Origin: Bdellovibrionia bacterium
GTDB taxonomy: Bacteria; Bdellovibrionota; Bdellovibrionia; Bdellovibrionales; UBA1609
Direction of reading: 5' to 3'
Assembly (NCBI GenBank): GCA_030432925.1
Contig: JAUILT010000015.1
Coordinates: forward strand, 1 to 42,399
DNA length: 42,399 nucleotides
Shown: in pieces, positions 15,086-23,322 of the stretch
Numbering within the stretch: the first letter of the stretch is position 1
Layout of the letters: each line of letters begins with the position of its first letter
Position numbers and translations under genes: made by a program
Notes under the pieces: model-generated
Databases searched by the model: none
The model's input: the letters and a program-made list of their open reading frames with translations, nothing else
What the model was told of the DNA's origin: nothing

Positions 15086-16943
15086 AAATGTCTGTTTGAC
15101 AATACTGAGACTTCAAAAACAAGGATTTTTAGAAAATGGGAATGATCTAGAGGTTCCAGATTTTCAAATTCTCAAAAATAAGTCCCGAGAGTGGTTTGAG
15201 AAGTATATATTTCCATCTTTTTCTCTAACCGTTATCAAAAAAATTGTTTTAGATACAAATTATCCTGTAGTTTTTTATATGCTTTGCGTAGGAGTTCTCT
15301 CTACTGTTATTTCTACATTTTCACAATTTGAAAGCTCTATGTTGGAAGCTCCTTTTCTTTGGAAAAGTGGCTCTTATTTCCAAGGACTTTTAACTTTTTT
15401 TGCTGCGAGCTCAATTCTACTAACCTTTAAAACTTTGATTAAGTTTTCTCTTCTTACTCTTAGAACTGGACGAATCTATAATGTAAAATTAGAAGTCTCT
15501 CCAATTGCTATGTTCTTTAAAATAGATCATGAAGGATCCCACTTGATTGATCGATTGAACGAACGTTGCCTACACCACTTGACTTCAGCTACAGTTTTTA
15601 TTCCAGGTTCTGTTATTTTATCGACGCTTCCCTGGTTTTCTGACTTTTCTCAACAAATTTTTTTGATAGCTATTGGACTTACCCTATGGGACCTCAATCC
15701 GTTTTATAAAAGTGAAATGAGTGAATTTTTTAAATCAATTGAACCTTTCGATAAAAACAACCCTTGGTTTGTGGTTCAGGGGGGGCATGGTTCTGCTTTT
15801 TTAAATAAGCATCCTTTAGTGAATCAAATTGAATACCGGAAGATCTATAATTTTGCTTGGTCGGCTTTTACTATAATGTTTACTCTAAAGCTTACTTTGG
15901 AGTCATATCCATACTTTAATTACACTCTATTCTCCAATAAAAATTGGTTGGATAAATCTGCATCTGTTTATATTTTATATTTTTTGGGATTATTTTTAGT
16001 ATTTGGTTTCTATCATCTTATACATCAAATTCTCAGCAAATTAGGAGAGTGGGGATCCCGACTAACTCGGTTGTTTCAAGCATTATTGAAGTCTGTAAAA
16101 AAGAATAAATTGGACAAAGGTATTTTGCATCAACAACTAACCTCTATTCCTGTATTAAGTTGGTTTCAAGAGGATGTTCTTAATGAGATCATTGATCAGA
16201 GCGAAGTTCTGATGTTCAAGGCAGGAATGATTATTTTTGAAGAAGAAGATGTTGCAGATTCATTGTATGTTCTCACAGAAGGTCAAGTGCGAATTTATAA
16301 AAAAATCCCTGGTGATCATAAAAAAACTAAGGTTCAGACGCTTAAACCAGTTTCTGTTTTTGGAGAATCGAGCCTTCTTGAAGATCAAAAACGCCTAGCT
16401 GCAGCTATTTCTAAAGGACAAAGTACACTTGTTAAAATTCCTTCTCATGTACTGAAGGAGTACATGAGGTCAGAGACCATTGCATTTGATTTAGATTCTT
16501 TTAGAACCTCTATTCTTGTGGATCAGTTTTTTCACTCGGCTCCAATTTTTAGTCAAATGGATCAGTCCGCCGTACAGTTTCTTATGTCTAGAGGGGTTGT
16601 TGAGGAGTTCGTGAAGTCAGAAGTTTTATTTCATCAGGGAGATTTTGCTCAAGATTTTTATCTTATAATAAGAGGCTCTGTACAAATTGTGATCAATGGA
16701 AAAAAAATTAATACTATTCCACAAGGAGGTTTTTTTGGGGAAATTGGTGTTATTGCCTCCTCCCCCAGAACAGCCACTATTGTTTGTAACCCTAATAGTG
16801 TTTTTTTAAAAATAGATGGAGATTCACTTTGGGAATTTCTTACTCAAAATATTGAAGTTGCATTGATGATTGAAGCCGTTGGAGAAATCCGTCTTCGTGA
16901 AGGCCTTGAACACCATTCTCATTGGGAGAGAGATGTTGCTTAG
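15066..16943 (+). CDS. Membrane protein, S2P/M50-like core plus two cNMP-binding domains
   Basis: The frame is open from 15066; GTG at 15075 is the only early start if translated alone, giving 622 residues. Residues 1-22 complete the winged helix of the preceding frame. About six membrane segments follow (near 64-84, 102-125, 168-205, 258-275, 297-318). DLNPFYKSEM at 206-215 resembles the LNPxxKxDG motif of site-2-protease (M50) proteins with DG replaced by EM. A literal HEGSH lies at 152-156 but not at the usual place in a helix, so activity is doubtful. Two cyclic-nucleotide domains end the protein (about 362-468 and 485-600); phosphate-binding cassettes are FGESSLL...R440 and FGEIGVI...R565. 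Likely a cAMP- or cGMP-responsive membrane regulator. Confidence 0.75.
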   Translation, partial: SKSVSFKNVCLTILRLQKQGFLENGNDLEVPDFQILKNKSREWFEKYIFPSFSLTVIKKIVLDTNYPVVFYMLCVGVLSTVISTFSQFESSMLEAPFLWKSGSYFQGLLTFFAASSILLTFKTLIKFSLLTLRTGRIYNVKLEVSPIAMFFKIDHEGSHLIDRLNERCLHHLTSATVFIPGSVILSTLPWFSDFSQQIFLIAIGLTLWDLNPFYKSEMSEFFKSIEPFDKNNPWFVVQGGHGSAFLNKHPLVNQIEYRKIYNFAWSAFTIMFTLKLTLESYPYFNYTLFSNKNWLDKSASVYILYFLGLFLVFGFYHLIHQILSKLGEWGSRLTRLFQALLKSVKKNKLDKGILHQQLTSIPVLSWFQEDVLNEIIDQSEVLMFKAGMIIFEEEDVADSLYVLTEGQVRIYKKIPGDHKKTKVQTLKPVSVFGESSLLEDQKRLAAAISKGQSTLVKIPSHVLKEYMRSETIAFDLDSFRTSILVDQFFHSAPIFSQMDQSAVQFLMSRGVVEEFVKSEVLFHQGDFAQDFYLIIRGSVQIVINGKKINTIPQGGFFGEIGVIASSPRTATIVCNPNSVFLKIDGDSLWEFLTQNIEVALMIEAVGEIRLREGLEHHSHWERDVA

Positions 16944-17068
16944 TTGTTTCATAATGATACAAATAACGGAAATCTCTACGTCTTTTTATGAAACAAAAGC
17001 AGTATAAGGATATAATAGCCCCAACACAAGGGTTGAACCATTTTAAAGTTAAGGAATTATTAAATTCT

Positions 17069-18700
17069 ATGAAGTCTATTAGTTTTTTTATATTTTTTAG
17101 TTTTGCTTCTATCCCTGTATTATTTTTTACCTCTTGCGATAAAGGGGCTAGTGGCGAACAGTCCGCACCAGCACCTAGCTCAAGTCAACTCTCTGCTCCA
17201 GATTTTATAAATCAATTTTGCTCCAATCCTGGTGTGAGTGGAAAAACCCAATCCAAGGTATCAAGATTTAAAGCCTATTCAAAAATTGACCTCTCAAACC
17301 TTACTGACACTCATGTAGATACCATTAATGGCGTGCCCCATTATAGCTTAAACATAACCGTGAACAATACTTGTCTTTTGAACAGCCAAGCAGGATTTAC
17401 CTATGATAACTTCAGGAATAGAATAACCACGTCAATGAGAATCCAATCGTTTCTATATCACCATCCTATCAGAGGAGATCTAGATGCGTTAGCCAATCAA
17501 CTTTTACAAGATGATTGTGTTTTACGAGCGTCCCCTAACCAGAAAATGGAGTTTCAGTCACATACAGAGAGCAATTTTACATGGCCCGCCTTTAATGATG
17601 ACTACGTAAAACAACAAAAACATTTGGAATCTATTGATGTGACTGGTGGTTTTTCTCATATTTACAACCCAACCTTGGGTATGAATGTACTACTCAATAA
17701 TGGCTCTGAAGTCATTATTGCAGTTGTTGATACGGGTATCGATACGTCTCATCCAGATCTTTTAGATAACTATTGGAGCTTTACTGTAACAAATAGTAAT
17801 AAAACTATTGATGGGCCATTTTATGGTGTAGATGCAGTGAGTTTGGATCGATTAGTTCAATCCTATACGGATTATAACCCTTATGATGAAGATGGTCACG
17901 GAACACATGTCGCTGGTTTAATTGGGGCAACGGCCAACAATGATCGAGGTGTTGTGGGGGTTATCCCCTACCGCTCAAAAATTATGGGTATTAAAGTCTA
18001 TCGTTATAATTCCTCTACTGGGCAGAACAACCCTTATAAAACAGCTGTTTTAAATGGTGCACGTTGGGCTCGAGATAAAGGGGCTAAGGTTATTAATATC
18101 TCAATGGGAACACTTCCTATTTACAATACAGCTTTTGACCCTGATTGGGAGATTTTATTTGATGAGCTACTTTCAGACGGAGTCTCTGTGGTTTTGGCTA
18201 CTGGAAATGGTACAGGCTCTGATCCGGCCACAGAAATTAACAATAAAACATTTGCTATTTTGCCAGCTATTTATGGGTACTCCTATAAGGGAGTCATAAA
18301 TGTGGGAGCTACCCAGGCTGAAAATAAATTGCGAGCGTCTTTTAGTCATTACAGTACGAAATATGTGGAGATGAGCGCTCCAGGAACTCAAAATAACAAT
18401 GGTCATTTAGCGCCTGGTTTGATGTCTACAGCTCCCACATATAACGTTTTGAGATTTGGTACAACAACGGGATATGCTTACGCTTCTGGAACCTCACAAT
18501 CAGCACCTCAAGTGGCTGGAGCTGTGGGGCAGGTCTACGCTTTTGTCAAAGACAAGACAGGATCTTGGCCTTCTCCTTGCGTTGCTGAGGCCATTATTCA
18601 GTACTCAGCAGATAAAGTCGATGGTTTGAAAAAGGACTTCAAAGATGGGAATCATCTTAACCTGCATAGGTTGGGTGAAGTCCTTCAAGAGTTGTACTGA
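17069..18700 (+). CDS. Subtilisin-family (S8) serine protease lipoprotein
   Basis: The ATG at 17069 gives MKSISFFIFFSFASIPVLFFTSC, a signal peptide with lipobox Cys23 and Asp at +2; an earlier ATG at 16988 would bury this signal. The 543-residue protein has a propeptide-like region to about 175, then the S8 domain with its full triad: VVDTGID (D221), DGHGTHVAG (H277) and YASGTSQSAPQVAG (S476), plus the oxyanion Asn in ATGNG (N380). It should cleave proteins at the cell envelope after prodomain removal. It follows the cyclic-nucleotide membrane protein by 125 bp on the same strand and may be its output or a partner. The end overlaps the convergent small gene by 44 bp. Confidence 0.9.
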   Translation: MKSISFFIFFSFASIPVLFFTSCDKGASGEQSAPAPSSSQLSAPDFINQFCSNPGVSGKTQSKVSRFKAYSKIDLSNLTDTHVDTINGVPHYSLNITVNNTCLLNSQAGFTYDNFRNRITTSMRIQSFLYHHPIRGDLDALANQLLQDDCVLRASPNQKMEFQSHTESNFTWPAFNDDYVKQQKHLESIDVTGGFSHIYNPTLGMNVLLNNGSEVIIAVVDTGIDTSHPDLLDNYWSFTVTNSNKTIDGPFYGVDAVSLDRLVQSYTDYNPYDEDGHGTHVAGLIGATANNDRGVVGVIPYRSKIMGIKVYRYNSSTGQNNPYKTAVLNGARWARDKGAKVINISMGTLPIYNTAFDPDWEILFDELLSDGVSVVLATGNGTGSDPATEINNKTFAILPAIYGYSYKGVINVGATQAENKLRASFSHYSTKYVEMSAPGTQNNNGHLAPGLMSTAPTYNVLRFGTTTGYAYASGTSQSAPQVAGAVGQVYAFVKDKTGSWPSPCVAEAIIQYSADKVDGLKKDFKDGNHLNLHRLGEVLQELY

Positions 18701-19031
18701 TTCTTCTTTTACAAAAACGCTGTTGTCCAGCAATTTCTACACAGGTGAATATCCAATGGGAAAATAGTTTATCACTTGTTTTCAGGCAGTCCTCGACAAC
18801 ACTAAGGATTTGCCAGTAACTTTGTTCACCATCTGAAAATACTTGAAGTGCCCCCAAGTGATGATGATCTACTTTTTGTAGAATCTGCTTTTTTAAAACT
18901 ATCCACTCGTTATCTAGACCCATAAAGGCTTCAAAGCTTAGTGATAAACGAGCATTGCAGCCTAGCCCCTGAGGGATATTGGGAGCCTGGACAGCTGTAG
19001 AAATAGTTATAAAAAAGATTTTTTGAGTCAC
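18657..19031 (-). CDS. Small protein, possibly degenerate 6-pyruvoyl-tetrahydropterin-synthase-like
   Basis: The 124-residue product starts at a GTG that overlaps the apt stop codon (GTGA), so it is the last gene of the bamB-apt operon. The stretch CNARLSLSFEAFMGLDNEWI, then LKKQILQKVDHHHLG, resembles the PTPS fold pattern (substrate strand, DxxxVxxKK, LDHxxLN), and the zinc-binding first His is absent. I hold that match as weak. The N-terminus could equally be a short signal-like strand. Its 3' end overlaps the protease gene on the other strand by 44 bp. Confidence 0.5.
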   Translation of the reverse strand: MTQKIFFITISTAVQAPNIPQGLGCNARLSLSFEAFMGLDNEWIVLKKQILQKVDHHHLGALQVFSDGEQSYWQILSVVEDCLKTSDKLFSHWIFTCVEIAGQQRFCKRRISTTLEGLHPTYAG

Positions 19032-19546
19032 AAAACTATATGGGAAAGTACCGGACTAGAGAGTTTGTCACGCCCTTTAAGAAACCCCAACTCGATTAAA
19101 AACTGAAATTGCACAACTCTTCCGCCAGCACGAGTGATGAGCTTTTCAGCTGCTTCAGCAGTACCACCTGTGGCGAGAACGTCATCAATGATAGCTATAG
19201 AGTCATCATTTTCAATGGAGTGATCATGAATTTCTAATTGATCTTCACCATATTCCAACTGGTAAGTTTGTGATAAAGTTTTTCTGGGCAGTTTTCCAGG
19301 CTTTCTCATTAGGATGACACCAACGTTCATGTGTTGGGCCATAGCTGAGGCTAGAATAAATCCACGGCTTTCAATAGCAACAAGTTTATTCACCTGTTTA
19401 GGGGTGTTTTGAGCAAAAATAGTCGCTAGGGCTCTAAAAGCCTCTGAATTTTCAAGAATGGGAGTAATATCTTTAAAGGTAATTCCCGGTTTAGGAAAGT
19501 CCTTAACGTCTACGATCAGAGATGTGACATCTTCTAAAGTCATCAT
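19028..19546 (-). CDS. apt: Adenine phosphoribosyltransferase
   Basis: The 172-residue enzyme makes AMP from adenine and PRPP in the cytosol for purine salvage. The PRPP-binding loop is IAIIDDVLATGGTAEA, the family signature ESRGFIL is present, and the N-terminus carries DVKDFPKPGITFKDITPIL, typical of bacterial Apt. Length matches the family (about 170-180). The start ATG overlaps the upstream stop as ATGA; a second ATG follows at once. Residence after bamB and a small lipoprotein is a local arrangement with no obvious functional link. Confidence 0.95.
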   Translation of the reverse strand: MMTLEDVTSLIVDVKDFPKPGITFKDITPILENSEAFRALATIFAQNTPKQVNKLVAIESRGFILASAMAQHMNVGVILMRKPGKLPRKTLSQTYQLEYGEDQLEIHDHSIENDDSIAIIDDVLATGGTAEAAEKLITRAGGRVVQFQFLIELGFLKGRDKLSSPVLSHIVL

Positions 19547-19959
19547 TGTTCAAACTCCCAGACCTTAAACCCTGCCTCAATAGCTGCAGCTTTATTTTTT
19601 ACAGAGATTTCATAAACATTGGCATAACCCGTTGCAGATCCACAGACTTGAATGTGCATAAGACCATCCCCTTTATTTTCCATAGAATAAATACGAATGC
19701 CATCCAACTGTCCGGCCATTTCTTTTAAAGGAATTTTCCGTCCTTGTCCACATTGAAGGCTCCCATCATATTTGTAGACAAAGACTCTCTTTTCTTTTTC
19801 ATTTTTTTTTAAATTATGGCCTTTGTCATCCATTTGCTCTGGGGTGACTACTGGGGGAAGAGATTTATCTATTTTCCGACAATGCCCTGATTGGCAGGCT
19901 ATTTGAGAAAAAACAGTGAATAGAATTAAGATCAATGATTTCAATGACTTTGAAATCAT
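19543..19959 (-). CDS. Small lipoprotein of unknown function
   Basis: ATG at 19959 overlaps the BamB stop as ATGA and gives MISKSLKSLILILFTVFSQIAC, a lipoprotein signal with lipobox Cys22; a longer in-frame start at 19998 would destroy it. The 138-residue product has a charged linker (GHNLKKNEKEKRVFVYKYDG) and a C-terminal compact region with Cys in LQCGQGRK and in HIQVCGSATG, which may form a disulfide. VYEISVKNKAAAIEAGFKVW ends the protein. No family recognised. Its start codon lies in a 17-bp perfect inverted repeat (see 19928-19966), which might control its translation relative to bamB. Confidence 0.7.
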   Translation of the reverse strand: MISKSLKSLILILFTVFSQIACQSGHCRKIDKSLPPVVTPEQMDDKGHNLKKNEKEKRVFVYKYDGSLQCGQGRKIPLKEMAGQLDGIRIYSMENKGDGLMHIQVCGSATGYANVYEISVKNKAAAIEAGFKVWEFEQ

Positions 19960-19966
19960 TGATCTT
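19928..19966 (-). repeat. 17-bp perfect inverted repeat over the lipoprotein start
   Basis: AAGATCAATGATTTCAA at 19928-19944 is the exact reverse complement of 19950-19966, with a 5-nt centre. On the transcript it would form a 17-bp hairpin holding the ATG of the small lipoprotein and the stop of bamB. It encodes MISKSLKSLI of the signal peptide, so both constraints act on the same bases. Exact pairing this long inside coding sequence is unlikely by chance. Confidence 0.7.
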
Positions 19967-21098
19967 CCCAAGTCCACAACCTTTGTTGACTTGACCAATG
20001 GATATTCAGGTGGAATAAGTTTCCATCAGCACTCATAAAAAATAAATCCCCATTCTTTTTATCGATGGCTACTTTTGAATGAACACCTCGTCCTGGTGGA
20101 AAATCACTGATAAGTTCACCCGTTTGTATATCCAAGAAATTCAAGCGACCAAGAAATTCTCCCACAATAAGAAGTCCTTTGTACTCTTCAGGACCTGTGC
20201 CAAGGCTTTTTAATGGGTGCTCCCATATTTTTTGTCCAGTGGATTTTTGAAGAGCTACAACTTTTTTCTCGGTGGTGGAGTAATACAAAACTTGACCTTC
20301 TTTGTAGGGACTGGAGTAACCACCAAGGTCTACTTGCCAAAGTGATTCACCAGATGAAGCCTTCAAGCTATGCAAAGAGTGATCATATCCGGCAACATAG
20401 AGTCGATCACCATCCAAATAAGGGTGAGCATCTACATCTTGAAATCGCTTATTTTTATTAATTACAGTCTCCCAGGCCAAATTGCCGGAAGTTTTTTTGA
20501 GAGCAATAACAGAGCCATCAGAAAACCCAACGTAAACATGAGAATCATCAATGCTGGGTCGGCTACCACCACGAATAGAAATATTGGAAGGATCCCTCCT
20601 GTTGTACAACCAGATAGATTTTCCAGTGTCAGTATTTAGGCAATAGATAATATTGTTACCGGCCAGAAAGTAAACACGATTTCCTTCGAGAGTTGGCTGT
20701 CCGAGCCCCTCAGCGCGAATAGGAAAAGACCACTCAACTTCACCATTCATTTTTTTGACTTTATAAAAGAAGCCATCGCCGGCACCAAAATACAGAAATT
20801 CTCTGTCTTCAGCAACACCGGCCTCCACGCCGCCCTCCAAAGAGAGGCGCCAAATCTCTTTTGCGCTCATTCGGTCATAAGCAACAAGTCCATCAATAGA
20901 ATTGCCAGCAATAACTAAGGAGTCTGTAAGAACTGGAGTCATTCTATGAACTCTACGAAAATCATAGTAAGGTTTGACGGGAGTATTCCTGACCCAAACC
21001 TTTGAAATCTTCAAACGCTTTTGAGGAGGAGTATTCCAGCTGACACAGGCTGTACTGAGACCTGTTATAAATGTCAGTTGGACAATGAAAAGGAACAT
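19956..21098 (-). CDS. bamB: Outer membrane assembly lipoprotein BamB (PQQ-type beta-propeller)
   Basis: MFLFIVQLTFITGLSTAC is a lipoprotein signal (Cys18). The 380-residue protein consists of repeated PQQ-like propeller blades, each with the pattern G-x-(V/L)-x-A-L-(D/K)-x-x-(S/T)-G-x-x-x-W: for example VYVGFSDGSVIALKKTSGNL and later DHSLHSLKASSGESLWQ. Length and RGGSRPSI blade fit BamB of the BAM complex, which helps insert barrels into the outer membrane. The yfgM-like gene directly upstream (TAATG overlap) is the same pairing found in enterobacteria. Expected at the periplasmic face of the outer membrane. Confidence 0.9.
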   Translation of the reverse strand: MFLFIVQLTFITGLSTACVSWNTPPQKRLKISKVWVRNTPVKPYYDFRRVHRMTPVLTDSLVIAGNSIDGLVAYDRMSAKEIWRLSLEGGVEAGVAEDREFLYFGAGDGFFYKVKKMNGEVEWSFPIRAEGLGQPTLEGNRVYFLAGNNIIYCLNTDTGKSIWLYNRRDPSNISIRGGSRPSIDDSHVYVGFSDGSVIALKKTSGNLAWETVINKNKRFQDVDAHPYLDGDRLYVAGYDHSLHSLKASSGESLWQVDLGGYSSPYKEGQVLYYSTTEKKVVALQKSTGQKIWEHPLKSLGTGPEEYKGLLIVGEFLGRLNFLDIQTGELISDFPPGRGVHSKVAIDKKNGDLFFMSADGNLFHLNIHWSSQQRLWTWEDQ

Positions 21099-21943
21099 TA
21101 TAAATCGATGGCCGATGCGTTACTACCTTCTGTTGTCTTTGATTTTGGAGCTATAAAACGGATCATTTTTAAAAAGTTTTTGGCGGTTTTTCCAGCCTCG
21201 GTCTCTCCAAACTCCATTGTTACTCGACGAAAGAGTTCTTCTGCGCGAGGTGTATTTCCTGTTTCTTTATTTAAAATCCCTAGTTTGAGCAGAACTTCTG
21301 AATGCAAATAAGAGAGGCTTTGGTCATCGAGAATTTGTGATAAAGCCTCGATGGCTTCACCTGTTTGTCCCTTATAGCTAAGAACAGAAGCCAGAAGAGT
21401 TCGTGATAACCCATAAAGAGAAGTTCCTTTTTTAGACTGAGCTATGGCAGGTTTCAAGATGGCTTCGGCCATGTCCAGCTTCTCATAATCAATGTAGAGT
21501 CGAGCCAGGCGGATTCGAGCTCTCTGGGCGCTTTGCGTAGATTTATGCTCGGTAATCACCTGCTCCACTTCTTTGGCAAGGCTTGCAAAATCCTTATCAA
21601 AGCTCAGCTCCGGAACCTCTTTTAAGCGAGCGTCTGTTTTCTTCTGAGTCCCCTTTGAATTGTCAATGAGGTCTTTTACGGATTCTTGCTGTTTTTTAGC
21701 ATGCTCAGTTTTAATATTGGAGATTTTTTGCTCTACTTTAAACAAAGCTTCGCTGGCAGTTTGCTCTTGGGCACGGTTCATTGCTGTGAATGCCGTATAT
21801 CCGATGCCACCCAGCAATAAAATTCCGATGCCACCTGCAATAGGTTTCCAATACTCAGAAAGGCCTTGTCCCACTTTGTCAGCAAAGCTCAAGAAAGCAT
21901 CGGGTGATTTTAACTCTTCTTTGGATATTTTATTTTTAGCCAA
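21098..21943 (-). CDS. YfgM-like membrane-anchored TPR protein
   Basis: The 281-residue protein has a cytoplasmic N-terminus (MAKNKISKEELKSPDAF), one transmembrane helix at about 33-54 (PIAGGIGILLLGGIGYTAF) and a periplasmic helical-repeat domain from about 55. The C-terminal part (AEAILKPAIAQSKKGTSLYG, later GNTPRAEELFRRV) matches tetratricopeptide repeats. It is longer than E. coli YfgM (206 residues) owing to a charged coil at 60-140. YfgM acts as a periplasmic chaperone partner at the translocon and sits upstream of bamB in enterobacteria, as here; the stop overlaps bamB's ATG. Family identity is inferred from architecture plus position. Confidence 0.75.
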   Translation of the reverse strand: MAKNKISKEELKSPDAFLSFADKVGQGLSEYWKPIAGGIGILLLGGIGYTAFTAMNRAQEQTASEALFKVEQKISNIKTEHAKKQQESVKDLIDNSKGTQKKTDARLKEVPELSFDKDFASLAKEVEQVITEHKSTQSAQRARIRLARLYIDYEKLDMAEAILKPAIAQSKKGTSLYGLSRTLLASVLSYKGQTGEAIEALSQILDDQSLSYLHSEVLLKLGILNKETGNTPRAEELFRRVTMEFGETEAGKTAKNFLKMIRFIAPKSKTTEGSNASAIDL

Positions 21944-21981
21944 TCTATCAACTCCATTTCTAACTGTTTAGGAGGTGCAAC

Positions 21982-23103
21982 TTACTTCTGGCGACGGGTC
22001 ATTTCTTTCAGTGTACTGAAAGGTCTGGCTGTGCGTCCGTGGTGGTGTTTTCTCAAATCCCCTATCTGGGTGATTCGACGTTCTGCCAACCGGTCGGCTG
22101 CTCTGTGCGTCGCGATGCCCTCTTCTTTACTGATTTTAAAGACATGCATGAGGTTGTCAAATACCTGGGTGGTTTTCTCAAAAGCTCTTTCAGAAGAATA
22201 GCCTTCGAGCTCTACAAATACGTTCATGAGGCCGCCAGCATTCACCACATAGTCTGGAGCATATAGAATTCCCAACTCCATCAGTTGTTCACCGTGTCTA
22301 GGCTCTGCCAGTTGGTTGTTGGCTCCTCCAGCCACCGTCTGGCACTTTAGGTTTCCAATGGTATTATCATTAATCACGGCACCCAGAGCACATGGGGCCA
22401 AAACATCACACTCGCTGGTAATAATTTTATCTGGGTCCAGAATCTCTAGGCCATGCTTCTCAGAAATCCTCTTGGTCTTAATGGTGTCAATATCAGCAAT
22501 GGTTACAAGAGCTCCTTCTTTTACTAAAAAATCGACGAGGTGGGAACCAACATTTCCAAGACCCTGAACGGCCACGCGAACCCCTTTCAAAGAATCCGAT
22601 CCTAGTTTTTCCTTCACGGCAGCCTTAATGCCCATTAAGGTCCCATGGGCCGTATAGGGACTGGGGTCTCCAGAGCCCCCAAAGGCGACAGGAATTCCCG
22701 TCACATAAGGGGTCTCCATAAATACGTACTCCATATCATGAACAGTTGTTCCCACATCTTCTGCGGTGATGTATTTTCCCTGAAGACTGTTGACGTAAGT
22801 TCCAAAGGCTCTAAATAAGGCTTCTGTTTTCTGAGATTTAGGATCGCCAATGATGACGGCCTTTCCGCCGCCTAAGTTGAGACCTGCCGCTGAGGCTTTA
22901 TAGGTCATGCCTTTTGAGAGTCTTAACACATCAACGAGGGCTTCTTCCTCATTGTTGTAATTCCACATTCTTGTTCCGCCTAAGGCAGGGCCAAGGCTTG
23001 TATTGTGGATAGCTATAATTGCTTTGAGACCGGCTTCTTTGTTGTGGCAAAAAATAACCTCTTCATGTTCTCCATGTTTTTCGATCAATTCAAAGGTGAG
23101 CAC
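21982..23103 (-). CDS. ldh: Leucine (Leu/Val/Phe) dehydrogenase
   Basis: This 373-residue enzyme of the Glu/Leu/Phe/Val dehydrogenase family converts branched amino acids reversibly to 2-oxo acids with NAD. Visible marks: GPALGGTRMW (substrate pocket), YKASAAGLNLGGGKAVI with K69 and catalytic K81, GDPSPYTAHG, and the Rossmann glycine motif QGLGNVGSHLV. Length and motifs point to leucine rather than glutamate dehydrogenase. The start is GTG at 23103, preceded by GGGAGG. The start region lies near a possible hairpin (23128-23192). It stands 38 bp before the yfgM-like gene; co-transcription into the bamB operon is possible. The symbol is used in the leucine dehydrogenase sense. Confidence 0.9.
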   Translation of the reverse strand: MLTFELIEKHGEHEEVIFCHNKEAGLKAIIAIHNTSLGPALGGTRMWNYNNEEEALVDVLRLSKGMTYKASAAGLNLGGGKAVIIGDPKSQKTEALFRAFGTYVNSLQGKYITAEDVGTTVHDMEYVFMETPYVTGIPVAFGGSGDPSPYTAHGTLMGIKAAVKEKLGSDSLKGVRVAVQGLGNVGSHLVDFLVKEGALVTIADIDTIKTKRISEKHGLEILDPDKIITSECDVLAPCALGAVINDNTIGNLKCQTVAGGANNQLAEPRHGEQLMELGILYAPDYVVNAGGLMNVFVELEGYSSERAFEKTTQVFDNLMHVFKISKEEGIATHRAADRLAERRITQIGDLRKHHHGRTARPFSTLKEMTRRQK

Positions 23104-23127
23104 AGGAACCTCCCAAAAAATGTTTCA

Positions 23128-23192
23128 CTCAGTATTTTCCGTAACTTAAAATCGACGGTCGAGGGGAGAATGAGGGAAAATACCCTACTGAG
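23128..23192 (-). repeat. Imperfect inverted repeat upstream of leucine dehydrogenase
   Basis: CTCAGTATTTTCC at 23128-23140 pairs with the right arm at 23175-23192 (GGAAAAT, five-base bulge, ACTGAG). It lies in the likely 5' leader of the dehydrogenase gene, about 25 bp before the GTG. It may be an RNA hairpin or a protein-binding site. Confidence 0.35.
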
Positions 23193-23322
23193 CAAGGAAA
23201 AAAAATCTGAAGCCGAAGTGCTTAAATGCTGAGCTATAGAACATCACGACGAGTAAACAGTAGCGCCTTTTGCAGCTGCTTACTGCGTCATATGTTGGCG
23301 AAAGCGACGAGTGAGACCGCTT

